Shown piece by piece: positions 19,335 through 28,054 of a DNA stretch of 64,000 bases. The notes below the pieces were generated by a model, which was given only the letters and a program-made list of their open reading frames with translations, was not told the origin of the DNA and made no database searches. This DNA comes from Pseudoponticoccus marisrubri (lineage in GTDB: Bacteria; Pseudomonadota; Alphaproteobacteria; Rhodobacterales; Rhodobacteraceae): positions 62,001 through 126,000 of the forward strand of contig NZ_LPXO01000012.1 of assembly GCF_001482405.1 (NCBI RefSeq), given 5' to 3'. The position numbers were made by a program, and so were the translations under genes. The first letter of the stretch is position 1; every line of letters begins with the position of its first letter.

Positions 19335-19924
19335 GGTTCAAGCTGGGCCTGACCGGCTCCATCGGCATGGGAAAGTCGACCACGGCCGCGATGTTTGCCG
19401 ATCTGGGCTGCGCCGTCTGGGATGCGGATGCGGCGGTGCACCGGCTCTACGGGCCGGGTGGCGCGGCGGTCGCGCCACTGGGCGCGCTGGTTCCCGAGGC
19501 GATCGTCGAGGGGAGCGTGTCCCGTGCCGTCCTGCGCGAGGCGTTGCGCGACGACCCTGCCCTTCTGCCCCGGATCGAGGAAATCGTGCATCCGCTTGTG
19601 CGTGCGGATCGTGATGCCTTTGCCGCGCAGCATGCTGGCCGGATCGGGGTGTTCGACATCCCCCTGCTCTTCGAGACGGGGGCCGAGGCCGAGATGGATG
19701 CCACCGCCTGCGTCACGATCCCGGCCGAGGAGCAACGCGCGCGCGTGTTGGCCCGTGGCACGATGAGTGCCGAGGATCTGGACGCGATCCTGGCGCGCCA
19801 AATGCCGAATACCGAGAAATGCGCCCGGGCGGATTACGTGATAGAGACCGACACGCTGGACTACGCGCGGGCACAGGTGCGTGACGTGGTGCAGGATATC
19901 GAACAGAGGCTGCAAGATGCGTGA
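19331..19924 (+). CDS. coaE: Dephospho-CoA kinase
   Basis: Predicted 197 aa. The P-loop GLTGSIGMGKST is at residues 6-17, followed by DADAAVH and FDIPLLFETG, the CoaE signature motifs. It catalyses the last step of coenzyme A synthesis. It overlaps aroE (ATGA) and dnaQ (8 bp). Confidence 0.96.
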   Translation: MRFKLGLTGSIGMGKSTTAAMFADLGCAVWDADAAVHRLYGPGGAAVAPLGALVPEAIVEGSVSRAVLREALRDDPALLPRIEEIVHPLVRADRDAFAAQHAGRIGVFDIPLLFETGAEAEMDATACVTIPAEEQRARVLARGTMSAEDLDAILARQMPNTEKCARADYVIETDTLDYARAQVRDVVQDIEQRLQDA

Positions 19925-20606
19925 GATTGTACTCGATACGGAAACAACCGGCTTCGAGCCCGAACAGGGCGACCGGATCGTCGAGATCGGTGCGGTGGAG
20001 CTGTTCAACCACGTGCCCACCGGCAAGACCTATCACCAGTACATCAACCCCGAACGCTCCATGCCGCAGGAGGCCTTCGCGGTGCACGGGCTGGGCGATG
20101 ACTTCCTGCGGGACAAGCCGGTTTTCCGCGACATCGCGGACGAACTCCTGACCTTCATCGGCACGGCCAAGCTGGTCATCCACAACGCCGCCTTCGACGT
20201 GAAATTCCTCAATGCCGAGCTGCGCTGGGTGAACAAGCCGCCCCTGCCCGCCGATTGCGCCATCGACACGCTGGATATCGCGCGGCGCCGCTTTCCGGGC
20301 TCGCCCGCGTCGCTGGATGCGCTGTGCCGCCGGTTCAGCATCGACAACGCGGCGCGGACCCTGCACGGCGCCCTGCTCGACAGCGAGATCCTGGCCGAGG
20401 TCTACCTGGAACTGATCGGGGGCAAGCAGCCGGATTTCGGGCTGAGCGCGGGCGGTTCGCCGCGCAACGCGGCGGCGGCCGAGACGGCGTGGCGTCCGAA
20501 GCCGCGTCCGACGCCCCTGCCCTCGCGGCTGTCGGACAAGGAAAAGGCGGCTCACGCCGCCTTTGTCGAGAAGCTGGGGGACGAGGCGCTCTGGCTCAAG
20601 ACCTGA
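19917..20606 (+). CDS. dnaQ: DNA polymerase III epsilon subunit (3'-5' proofreading exonuclease)
   Basis: Predicted 229 aa. Exo I motif VLDTETTGFEP is at residues 5-15, ExoII contains HNAAFDVKFLN, and ExoIII has HGALLDSEILAEVYLEL, giving a DEDDh nuclease. ATG 19917 lies inside the end of coaE, the usual arrangement in this operon. It converges with secB 10 bp downstream. Confidence 0.96.
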   Translation: MREIVLDTETTGFEPEQGDRIVEIGAVELFNHVPTGKTYHQYINPERSMPQEAFAVHGLGDDFLRDKPVFRDIADELLTFIGTAKLVIHNAAFDVKFLNAELRWVNKPPLPADCAIDTLDIARRRFPGSPASLDALCRRFSIDNAARTLHGALLDSEILAEVYLELIGGKQPDFGLSAGGSPRNAAAAETAWRPKPRPTPLPSRLSDKEKAAHAAFVEKLGDEALWLKT

Positions 20607-20616
20607 GCGCCCGGTC

Positions 20617-21135
20617 TTACGCCTGTGCCGGGGCCGCGGCTTGGGCCTGCTGGCGGCGGGCGATCTCGTTGCGGTAGAGCGCAAGGAAATCGATCGTCTC
20701 GAGGTTCAGCGGCGGGAAGCCACCGTCGCGCGAGATGTCCGACACGATGCGGCGCACGAAGGGGAAGAGCATGCGCGGGCACTCGATCAGCAGGAACGGG
20801 TGCAGCTGTTCCTCGGGCACGTTCTCGACGCTGAAGACACCGGCGTAGTCCAGCTCCAGCAGGAACAGGCGGTCATCGCTGCCCTTGGACTTGCTGTCCA
20901 CCTTCAGCTTCATCACCACTTCGTACTGGTTCTCGGCCGAGCGCTTCTTGGCGTCGAGATTCACCTGCACCTGCACGTCGGGCTGCACCTCGCCGGTGAC
21001 ACCCTTCTGCGACAGGATGTTCTCGAAGGACAGGTCGCGGATGAATTGCGCAAGAATGCTCATCTTGGGCGGCTGCTGCGCCTGTTGCGGTTGTTGCGGC
21101 TGCTGCGGGTCCTGCGCACCATTATCCTGAGGCAT
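20617..21135 (-). CDS. secB: Protein-export chaperone SecB
   Basis: Predicted 172 aa. A Gln/Pro-rich N-terminal linker precedes the SecB fold with QFIRDLSFENI, a VFSVEN strand and ECPRMLFPFVRRIVSD, all conserved in SecB. It holds preproteins for the SecA translocase. ATG 21135 has GGAGA 8 nt upstream. Its position next to dnaQ is conserved in alphaproteobacteria. Confidence 0.96.
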   Translation of the reverse strand: MPQDNGAQDPQQPQQPQQAQQPPKMSILAQFIRDLSFENILSQKGVTGEVQPDVQVQVNLDAKKRSAENQYEVVMKLKVDSKSKGSDDRLFLLELDYAGVFSVENVPEEQLHPFLLIECPRMLFPFVRRIVSDISRDGGFPPLNLETIDFLALYRNEIARRQQAQAAAPAQA

Positions 21136-21183
21136 GAAAACTGTCTCCAAATGTCACTCTCGGCTCATCGCATAACAGTGCGC

Positions 21184-21702
21184 TCAGTGTTTCGTCCAGC
21201 CCGAACCCGGGTGATTGGGCGACTTGCCCGGCGGCACCTCGGTGAACTCGCCATCGATCACGTCGCCCTGCCCGGGCCGTTGCGGCCGGCCGGGCGGTGT
21301 GCGGCGCGGATCCTGCCCCGGCCCCGGCTGTTGCGGGCCCATGCGGAATTCCTGCACCTTCACGCGCTTGCGCACCCAGACCATCACGGCGCGCCGCACC
21401 GGCGGGGCCAGCAGCGCAAAGCCCACCGCGTCGGTGAAGAAACCCGGCGTCAGCAGCAGCGCGCCCGAGAACAGGATCATCGCGCCATGGGCCAGCGGCT
21501 CGCCGGGGTTGCTCATCCGCTCGAAGCTGTTGCGCAGATCGTCCAGCGCCATGCGTCCCTGCGCCCGCACCAGCCAGGTGCCGATGATCGCGGTCAGCAC
21601 GACGATGGCCAGCGTCGGCCACAGGCCAAGCCATCCGCCGACCTGAATGAACAGGCCGATTTCGATCAGCGGGACAAGGATAAAGGCTGCTAGCAACCAC
21701 AT
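21184..21702 (-). CDS. fxsA: FxsA-family membrane protein
   Basis: Predicted 172 aa. Two or three N-terminal hydrophobic segments (about residues 3-45 and 70-95), with GTWLVRAQG and LLLTPGFFTDAVGFALL typical of FxsA, and a Gly/Pro-rich cytoplasmic tail. In E. coli the protein is linked to suppression of phage T7 exclusion; its native role is unclear. ATG 21702 follows GGAGG with 8-nt spacing. It diverges from timA across 103 bp. Confidence 0.88.
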   Translation of the reverse strand: MWLLAAFILVPLIEIGLFIQVGGWLGLWPTLAIVVLTAIIGTWLVRAQGRMALDDLRNSFERMSNPGEPLAHGAMILFSGALLLTPGFFTDAVGFALLAPPVRRAVMVWVRKRVKVQEFRMGPQQPGPGQDPRRTPPGRPQRPGQGDVIDGEFTEVPPGKSPNHPGSGWTKH

Positions 21703-21805
21703 ATGGCGCACCTCCATTACCGGCTCTCAGGTGGACTCACCCGGATGCGTCACCTACATAAGGTTTCAACCGTCATAATTAAACGTCCGCCGCCACGAGG
21801 TGCCG

Positions 21806-22462
21806 ATGAATTCGCCCATCCTTCAGCTTCTGGTTCTCGCCGGAATTGCCATCTTCCTCGTCCTGCGGCTGCGCAGCGTCCTGGGCACGCGGGAGGGGTT
21901 CGAGAAGCCGCCCGCTCCCCAGACCAGCGAGGCGCCCAGCCGCCGCGGGTTCGAGGTGATCGAGGGTGGCCCCGATCGCGACATCACCGACCATGTCGAG
22001 GAAGGCAGCGATGCCGCCTCGGCACTGGCCGAGATGAAGCGGGCCGAGCCGTCCTTCTCGGTGTCCGAGTTCCTTTCGGGGGCGCGCGGTGCCTACGAGA
22101 TGATCCTCATGGGGTTCGAGCGCGGCAATGTCGAAGAGCTCAAGCCCTTCCTTGCCGATGACGTCTACCAGACCTTCGAGGAGGTCGTGGCGCAGCGCGA
22201 GGAACAGGGCCTGACCATCGAGGCCGAGTTCATCGGTGTGCGCGAGCTGACGCTGGCCGATGCCACCTTCGACAGCCAGAGCGGCCGCGCCGAGATCACC
22301 GTGCGCTATGTCGGCGAGCTGACCTCGGTCGTGCGCAATGCCGAAGGCGAGATCGTCGAGGGCTCTGCCACCGCGGTCAAGCGCCAGAAGGACATCTGGA
22401 CCTATGCCCGCAACATGGGCAGCGACGATCCCAACTGGCAGCTGGTCGCCACGGACGAATGA
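21806..22462 (+). CDS. timA: Tim44-domain membrane-anchored protein (TimA-like)
   Basis: Predicted 218 aa. One N-terminal transmembrane helix (about residues 5-23) is followed by a linker and a Tim44/MRPL45-like domain (FLSGARGAYEMILMGFERGN, RNAEGEIVEG). Homologues in alphaproteobacteria are inner-membrane proteins related to the mitochondrial import factor Tim44. I use the ATG at 21806; GTG 21800 is also in frame. It overlaps mltA by four bases. Confidence 0.85.
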   Translation: MNSPILQLLVLAGIAIFLVLRLRSVLGTREGFEKPPAPQTSEAPSRRGFEVIEGGPDRDITDHVEEGSDAASALAEMKRAEPSFSVSEFLSGARGAYEMILMGFERGNVEELKPFLADDVYQTFEEVVAQREEQGLTIEAEFIGVRELTLADATFDSQSGRAEITVRYVGELTSVVRNAEGEIVEGSATAVKRQKDIWTYARNMGSDDPNWQLVATDE

Positions 22463-23499
22463 AGCACCTGCTGTTCGGTGTCTGTCTGGCCTTTTCAGCG
22501 ATGACCGGGGCAGAGGCATCGGAGGCCGAGCCGGAGATCCGGATCCTCGGGTTCGAGGATCTGGAAGGCTGGGGCGAGGACGACCACGCGGCGGCCTTGG
22601 CCGCCTTTCTCGAGACCTGCGGTGACCTGCGCGATGTCGATTGGTCGGCCCTCTGCCGCGTCGCGCAGGATGCCACGGATGCGCGCGCCTTCTTCGAGCT
22701 GTTCTTTCGCCCGGTCATGATCGACGATGGGCAGGATGCGCTGTTCACCGGGTATTTCGAGCCCGAACTGGACGGCTCGCCCGTGCGGACGCCGCGTTAT
22801 CGCTATCCCGTCTATCGCATGCCGCCCGAAGCCAAGGTGACCCGGCCCTGGCTGACACGCCGCGACATCCTGACATCGGGCGTGATGGAGGGGCGGGGGT
22901 TGGAGATTGCCTGGGTCGATGACCCGGTCGAGCTGTTCTTTCTGCAGATCCAGGGCTCGGGCCGGATCCGCTTTCCCAACGGGCGCTACGTGCGCGTGGG
23001 CTATGGCGGCTATAACGGGCACCAGTACAGTTCCGTCGGGCAGGAGCTGGTGCGTCGCGGCACCTATCAGCCGCACCAGGTCTCGGCCCAGGTCATCAAG
23101 AACTGGGTACGCCGCAACCCGGTGGACGGGGCCGAGCTGCTCTATCACAACGACGGTTATGTCTTTTTCCGCAAGGTCGACCACGTGCCCGCCCACAAGG
23201 GGCCTCTGGGCGCCATGAACCGCTCGATCACGACGATGCGGACGGTGGCCGTCGATCCGGCCTACGTGCCCCTGGGCGCGCCGGTCTGGATCGAGAAACA
23301 GGGTCGCTCGCCGCTCAACCGGCTGATGATCGCGCAGGATACCGGCTCGGCCATCAAGGGCGCGCAGCGGGCGGATATCTTCTATGGCACCGGCGATGCC
23401 GCCGGGCGCGAGGCCGGGCGCATCCGCGATACCGGGCGCATGGTCGTGCTGCTGCCGATCCAGCGCGCCTACGCGATGCTGCCGGATCCGCTGCAATGA
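22459..23499 (+). CDS. mltA: Membrane-bound lytic murein transglycosylase A family protein
   Basis: Predicted 346 aa. A signal peptide (residues 1 to about 20) is followed by the MltA barrel domain with ALFTGYFEPELDGS and IQGSGRIRFPNG, and a C-terminal 3D domain carrying IAQDTGSAIKGAQRADIF with its conserved Asp residues. It cleaves peptidoglycan to 1,6-anhydromuropeptides. No lipobox is visible, so it may be soluble in the periplasm. It is coupled to both timA and smr by 4-bp overlaps. Confidence 0.94.
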   Translation: MKHLLFGVCLAFSAMTGAEASEAEPEIRILGFEDLEGWGEDDHAAALAAFLETCGDLRDVDWSALCRVAQDATDARAFFELFFRPVMIDDGQDALFTGYFEPELDGSPVRTPRYRYPVYRMPPEAKVTRPWLTRRDILTSGVMEGRGLEIAWVDDPVELFFLQIQGSGRIRFPNGRYVRVGYGGYNGHQYSSVGQELVRRGTYQPHQVSAQVIKNWVRRNPVDGAELLYHNDGYVFFRKVDHVPAHKGPLGAMNRSITTMRTVAVDPAYVPLGAPVWIEKQGRSPLNRLMIAQDTGSAIKGAQRADIFYGTGDAAGREAGRIRDTGRMVVLLPIQRAYAMLPDPLQ

Positions 23500-24089
23500 G
23501 CCGACGGCGCGTCCGCCCCGAAGAGCTGGAGCTGTGGCAGCAAGTCGCCCGCGGCACCGATCCCCTGCACAAGGATCGCCGCAGCTTTGCGCCGAAACAG
23601 GCCGAGCCCGCGCGATCCGAGCGCCCCGAGCCATCGCCGAAACCCGCGCCGATCCCGGAATTCGAGCTGGGCGGCAATGCCATGCGCCGGACCGAGACGC
23701 ATGTCTTCCCCCGCACCACCAGCGATCACGTGAACGGCGCGCCGGTCCAGATGGACCGCAAGACCTTCACCCGGCTGAAGCGCGGCAAGCTGCGTCCCGA
23801 GGCACGGATCGACCTGCATGGCATGACGCTGGACCAGGCGCATCCCGCGCTGATCCGTTTCATCATGGACAGCCAGTCGCGGGGCCGCAGGCTCGTTCTG
23901 GTGATCACCGGCAAGGGCAGCCGCGAGGACCCCTATGATGCCTCGCCCCGTCGGCGCGGCGTGCTGAAAAGCCAGGTGCCCCACTGGCTGCGCCTGCCGC
24001 CGGTCGGCCGATCGGTCCTGCAGGTGTCCGAGGCGCATCGCGCCCATGGCGGAACCGGCGCCTATTACGTCTACCTGCGGCGCAGCTGA
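23496..24089 (+). CDS. Smr-domain (MutS2 C-terminal-like) protein
   Basis: Predicted 197 aa. The N-terminal half is charged and Pro-rich; the C-terminal half is an Smr domain with IDLHGMTLDQA (LDxHG motif), LVITGKG and a final YYVYLRR strand. Smr domains are associated with nicking or endonuclease activity on nucleic acids; the specific target here is unknown. It is the last gene of the timA-mltA-smr run and ends 2 bp from the convergent MFS gene. Confidence 0.88.
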   Translation: MSRRRVRPEELELWQQVARGTDPLHKDRRSFAPKQAEPARSERPEPSPKPAPIPEFELGGNAMRRTETHVFPRTTSDHVNGAPVQMDRKTFTRLKRGKLRPEARIDLHGMTLDQAHPALIRFIMDSQSRGRRLVLVITGKGSREDPYDASPRRRGVLKSQVPHWLRLPPVGRSVLQVSEAHRAHGGTGAYYVYLRRS

Positions 24090-24091
24090 GC

Positions 24092-25303
24092 TCAGAGCAG
24101 GGCGCGAGCGCGGGTGACGCCGATGCCCATCAGGACCGAAGCGACGACGAAATAGGTTGCGACGCCGATATACTGTGTCTCGATCCCGATCCCGGCGTCG
24201 ATCAGCACCCCGGTGATGCCCGGCCCGATGGCCGATCCGAAGACCATGACCGCCGCGGCCATGGACTTGATCGCGCCAAGGTTCCGCGTGCCGTAGAACT
24301 CGGCCCAGAAGGCGTTGGGCAGCGTGTTGTTCGCCCCGGCCGACAGCGCCAGGAAGATCAGCCCCAGGAAGGTCAGCGCTAGGCTCTCGGTCAGTCCGAA
24401 CAGCAGGAAGGCGACGATCATCGGGGTCTGGAACCACGGCATCAGCCGAGGCGTCCCCAACCGGTCGAGCAGCCAGCCCGACAGCACCAGAGCGCCCACG
24501 GCCGTGGCCGTGTAGAAGGGGAAGAGCGCCACCAGATCCAGATGCGCCCAACCCTTGATTTCGGCGAAATGCACCTGCTGGAAGAAGAACGCCGTGTTGA
24601 AGGCGGCAGGGCCCAGAAGGGCAGGGACCATGAACCAGAACAGCCAGTGGCCCAGCACCTCCTTGCGGGTCCAGTGCCGCTGCGCCATGCCCAGAGCGTG
24701 ATCCGTGTCGGCATGGCTCTGCGGTGTCCGTTCCTGCCGCAAGAGCATCAGCAGAACCGGGATTGCGGCGATGCTGGTCACGGCGGCCCCCACCCAGAGC
24801 CAGCGCCAGTCCAGCACCAGCATCAGCGACACGAAGGTCACGGGCAGCACCGCCTCGCCGAAGGCAAAGCCCAGCCCGGCCACCGACAGGGCGCGGCCGC
24901 GCGTGGCAACAAACCAGCGCGACATCGAGACCACGGCAATATGGCTGGCCATGCCCTGCCCGCAGAAGCGCAGCGCAAAGATGACAAAGGGGATCAGCGC
25001 GGCGGCGGTGTTCAGCGCCATGAACAGGCAGGCCGAGGCCAGCGCCACCAGCACGAAACTGCCCAGCACCCGCGACCGGAACCGGTCGGTCAGCACCCCG
25101 GCCCAGACCATCGCCGCGGCCGAAGCGGCCGTGCCCAGCGTGTAGATCCCGCCCCAGGCCCCGTGGCTGAGGCCGAAGGTCTCGCGGATCTCGCCCGCGA
25201 AGATCGAGATGAAGAAGGTCTGGCCGAAACTCGACAGAAAGGTCAGCATCGCGCCGGCCGCCAGCCATCGGGCGTTCCGGGCAAGAAATCCAAAAATCGT
25301 CAT
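24092..25303 (-). CDS. Major facilitator superfamily transporter
   Basis: Predicted 403 aa with about 12 hydrophobic segments and the MFS loop 2-3 motif in the region GVLTDRFRSR. The second half has WLLDRLGTPR at the equivalent loop. Nothing identifies the substrate. ATG 25303 is chosen because the hydrophobic part begins soon after and AGGCAGG lies upstream. It is monocistronic and diverges from the cytochrome c gene. Confidence 0.85.
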   Translation of the reverse strand: MTIFGFLARNARWLAAGAMLTFLSSFGQTFFISIFAGEIRETFGLSHGAWGGIYTLGTAASAAAMVWAGVLTDRFRSRVLGSFVLVALASACLFMALNTAAALIPFVIFALRFCGQGMASHIAVVSMSRWFVATRGRALSVAGLGFAFGEAVLPVTFVSLMLVLDWRWLWVGAAVTSIAAIPVLLMLLRQERTPQSHADTDHALGMAQRHWTRKEVLGHWLFWFMVPALLGPAAFNTAFFFQQVHFAEIKGWAHLDLVALFPFYTATAVGALVLSGWLLDRLGTPRLMPWFQTPMIVAFLLFGLTESLALTFLGLIFLALSAGANNTLPNAFWAEFYGTRNLGAIKSMAAAVMVFGSAIGPGITGVLIDAGIGIETQYIGVATYFVVASVLMGIGVTRARALL

Positions 25304-25446
25304 GCCCTGCCTATCCCCCGCCGTTCCGCCATGTGCAAGATCGCCTGCCATGAAAACTGTGCTGACCGCGGGATTGCACGGCTATTGTTGACACCGCCGT
25401 GACTGCGCTAGGTTGATCTCGGGAAACGCTGGAAGGGAGTACTTTC

Positions 25447-25911
25447 ATGAAACTCAAGATCGCATCGGCCATTGCCGCTGCTTCGCTGGCCACCGTGGCC
25501 CATGCCGAGTCCCACATGGGGTCGGGGGATGCCACGGCGGGCGAGCGTGAATTCAACAAGTGCAAGGCCTGCCACATGATCGTGGCCGATGACGGCACCG
25601 AGATCGTCAAGGGTGGTCGCACGGGCCCCAACCTGTATGGCGTGATCGGCCGTCAGGCCGGGTCGGTCGAGGATTTCCGCGGCTACGGTGAAGACTTGGT
25701 TGCGGCCGGCGAGGCCGGGCTGGTCTGGGATGAAGAGAACCTGATCCCCTATCTCGAGGATCCGCGCTCGTTCCTGCAGACCTACCTTGATGACAACAGC
25801 GCACGGTCCAAGATGTCCTTCCGCCTGCGTCGCGGCGGCGAAGATGTCTATGCCTATCTCGTCTCGGTCGGCCCCGAGATGGACGCCGAAGAGGGCGAAG
25901 GCGACTCGTAA
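25447..25911 (+). CDS. Cytochrome c2/c550-type class I cytochrome
   Basis: Predicted 154 aa. Signal peptide with cleavage after AHA (residue 20); one heme motif CKACH at residues 39-43; the distal Met ligand in ARSKMSFRL, about residue 121. The layout and the motif GGRTGPNLYGVIGRQAG match the soluble periplasmic cytochrome c2/c550 (CycA) that carries electrons from bc1 to oxidases or a reaction centre. The C-terminus is acidic. It is a single gene followed by a strong terminator. Confidence 0.9.
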   Translation: MKLKIASAIAAASLATVAHAESHMGSGDATAGEREFNKCKACHMIVADDGTEIVKGGRTGPNLYGVIGRQAGSVEDFRGYGEDLVAAGEAGLVWDEENLIPYLEDPRSFLQTYLDDNSARSKMSFRLRRGGEDVYAYLVSVGPEMDAEEGEGDS

Positions 25912-25931
25912 GCCCTTGGTCTGCGACACAG

Positions 25932-25962
25932 AAAAGGCGCGCCCCGCGGGGCGCGCCTTTTT
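25932..25962. terminator. Intrinsic terminator, bidirectional
   Basis: A perfect 10-bp GC stem GGCGCGCCCC/GGGGCGCGCC (25936-25957) is flanked by AAAA on the left and TTTTT on the right, so it can stop transcription of the cytochrome gene on plus and of the export lipoprotein gene on minus. Confidence 0.9.
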
Positions 25963-25980
25963 CTTTGCGGTCCGGTCGAA

Positions 25981-27093
25981 TTAGTTGGCGGCGTTGGCCA
26001 CCCGCGTCGTCAGACCGAAGACAGAGCCGAACAGGCCGATGATGGTCTGGGCCGAGTTCACCGGGCTTTCGGTCGCCAGGACCGTGTCGTCGGGCTGGAT
26101 ATAGAACTTGCGCGCCGCAAAGAGGCCATCCGCCGTGGTCAGGTCCAGCGTGAAGACCACCTGCTGCAACTCGGGGCCGGAGCCATCTGCCCGCAAGTCG
26201 CCGGCCGCGAATTCCCGCAGGATCAGAACGCCCTCGGGGTCGGCACGTGTATCGTTCAGCCCGCCCATCAGCGACATGGCTTCCAAGGCGGTGATCTCGT
26301 CCTTGGGGAAATAGATCAGGTCTTCCTGGCCCGAGGCTCCCAGCGCGACGAAACTGCGGTCATCCTCTTCCACGATGATCGTGTCGCGGGGATAGAGCAG
26401 CGCGTTCCTCGAGCCGTCGGCGAAGAGGATATCGGCCGAGATCTCGTAGGTTTTCGAGCCGCGCAGCAGGCGGACCTGCGGGTTGCGCAGGTTGGGCGGG
26501 ATCCCGCCCGCATCGGCGATGACGTTCAGGACCTTGTAATTGCGCGAAGGCATGGGGAAGGCGCCGGGCTGGGCAACGCCGCCGACGACATCGACCGAAT
26601 GGTCGCGCCCCTGCTGCAGGCTCAGCTGGACCTGTGCCGAGGGCACGATCGGCTCCAGCCGCTGCTGGATCTTGGAGCGCGCCCCGGCCGGTGTCAGGCC
26701 GCGAATGCCGACCTTGTTCACGTAAGGCAGGAAAACCGAACCATTGGCATCGACCTCGACGCCCTCGATCTTGGTGAAGCGCTGACCGGGATTGGTGATA
26801 AGCGAGTTTTCCTGGCTGTCCCAGATCGTGATATTGACCAGGTCACCGGTCCGGATCACCGAGGAACTGCTGCCGCTGCTGGTGTTGGGCCAGTGGTAAT
26901 GCCCGTGCCAGCCGGTCGAGGGCCATTGGTTCAGGGCCGGGATATTGGCGCGGCTGACTTCGACCACCTGGAAGGTGGGGATTTCTGCATCCCGTTCCTT
27001 GATGACTTCGGATTGCACGGCGGCACCGCGCGGCAGGCTGCAGGCCGAAACGGCCAAGGTCGCCAGAAGAATGGCTGCAAATCTGATAGACAC
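25981..27093 (-). CDS. Wza-type polysaccharide export lipoprotein
   Basis: Predicted 370 aa. A signal sequence with lipobox VSAC (Cys18) is followed by a polysaccharide export domain (IRTGDLVNITIWDS; VDANGSVFLPYVNKVGIRGLT) and SLBB-like repeats (VVGGVAQPGAFPMPSRNYKVLNV), as in outer-membrane auxiliary proteins of capsule/EPS export. The start is GTG 27093 (GGGGGG about 10 nt upstream); TTG 27099 is an alternative. It is divergent from the epimerase gene. No co-polymerase (Wzc-like) gene is adjacent. Confidence 0.88.
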   Translation of the reverse strand: MSIRFAAILLATLAVSACSLPRGAAVQSEVIKERDAEIPTFQVVEVSRANIPALNQWPSTGWHGHYHWPNTSSGSSSSVIRTGDLVNITIWDSQENSLITNPGQRFTKIEGVEVDANGSVFLPYVNKVGIRGLTPAGARSKIQQRLEPIVPSAQVQLSLQQGRDHSVDVVGGVAQPGAFPMPSRNYKVLNVIADAGGIPPNLRNPQVRLLRGSKTYEISADILFADGSRNALLYPRDTIIVEEDDRSFVALGASGQEDLIYFPKDEITALEAMSLMGGLNDTRADPEGVLILREFAAGDLRADGSGPELQQVVFTLDLTTADGLFAARKFYIQPDDTVLATESPVNSAQTIIGLFGSVFGLTTRVANAAN

Positions 27094-27199
27094 CCGCAAT
27101 TTGCCCCCCAAGGTGGTCCGGCGCGCTTTGTACTTTCTAGCGTCCCCCCAAGCTGATAGACAGTCCTTTGCCGGATTGAAAGCAGATTGAGGCCGAATC

Positions 27200-28054
27200 G
27201 TGGCGCCAGAACCGCATCCCCGCCCCGTTCTGTTGCTGGGCGCCACCGGGAAACTCGGGCGTGGCATGTTGGCGGCGCAGCGCGGGACGGCACGCATTGG
27301 GTATGAGATCGTGCCCGTCGCCCGCCGTGCTGGTGACGAGGTCCTGCAATGGGCGCCGGGCGATCCGATGACGGCCTTGCCTCCGGCCCGGGCCGTGATC
27401 GCCGCTTGGGGTGTGACCGAAGGCACCAGTGAAGAGCTTGCCGCGAATGTCGAGCTGGCGCGGTGTGCGATGGAGGTTGGGGCCGCGACCGGTGCCGATA
27501 TGGTGCTGCACATGTCCTCGGCCGCGGTCTATCGTCCGCAGGACGCGCCGCTGAGCGAGGATGTGCCCGCCGACCCGCCGGCGCCTTACGGTGGCGCCAA
27601 GCTGGAGATGGAGCAGGCGGTGATCGACTGGGCGGCGCGGCATCCCGACGGGCCTCGGCCGATCCTTCTGCGGATCGGCAACGTGGCAGGCGCTGACAGC
27701 CTGTTTCGCAATCTCAAACCGGGTGGGACCCTGCGGCTCGACCGCTTCCCCGATGGTGCGGGGCCAAACCGCAGCTACGCCACCGCGGCCGATATCCTGC
27801 GGGTGTGCGGCGCGTTGATCGCGGCAGGGCAGGGGCCCCATGTCCTGAACGTCTGCGCGCCGCGCCCGACCCCCATGGAAGAGATCGCAAGGGCGGCGGA
27901 CTGCGAAGTCACCTGGCAGGACGCGCCTGAGACGGCGAACCGGACGGTCTGGCTGGATACCACGCGGCTGTCACGTCTTTGCACGCTGCCGGACGAAGCC
28001 TCTGACGCGGAGTACGTCGTGCAGGCGGCGCGCGACTCGGGGCTCTGGCCATGA
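27200..28054 (+). CDS. NAD-dependent epimerase/dehydratase (SDR family), sugar-nucleotide type
   Basis: Predicted 284 aa, GTG start. The N-terminal Rossmann motif GATGKLG, the catalytic-region MSSAAVY and the YGGAKLEME sequence (Tyr-x3-Lys) indicate an extended SDR. The context (polysaccharide export, sugar transferase) suggests it modifies a nucleotide sugar for exopolysaccharide. It overlaps the sugar transferase by ATGA. The substrate is unknown. Confidence 0.82.
   Translation: MAPEPHPRPVLLLGATGKLGRGMLAAQRGTARIGYEIVPVARRAGDEVLQWAPGDPMTALPPARAVIAAWGVTEGTSEELAANVELARCAMEVGAATGADMVLHMSSAAVYRPQDAPLSEDVPADPPAPYGGAKLEMEQAVIDWAARHPDGPRPILLRIGNVAGADSLFRNLKPGGTLRLDRFPDGAGPNRSYATAADILRVCGALIAAGQGPHVLNVCAPRPTPMEEIARAADCEVTWQDAPETANRTVWLDTTRLSRLCTLPDEASDAEYVVQAARDSGLWP

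Noticed and set aside
23469-25268. 599-codon minus frame spanning smr and the MFS gene
   Set aside because: It reads Arg/Gly/Ala-rich shadow sequence; the MFS protein in another minus frame and smr on plus are clearly the real genes.
25388-25414. Possible promoter TTGACA ... TAGGTT before the cytochrome c gene
   Set aside because: The spacer is only 15 bp and the -10 box is poor; the -35 is perfect but I cannot support the pair.
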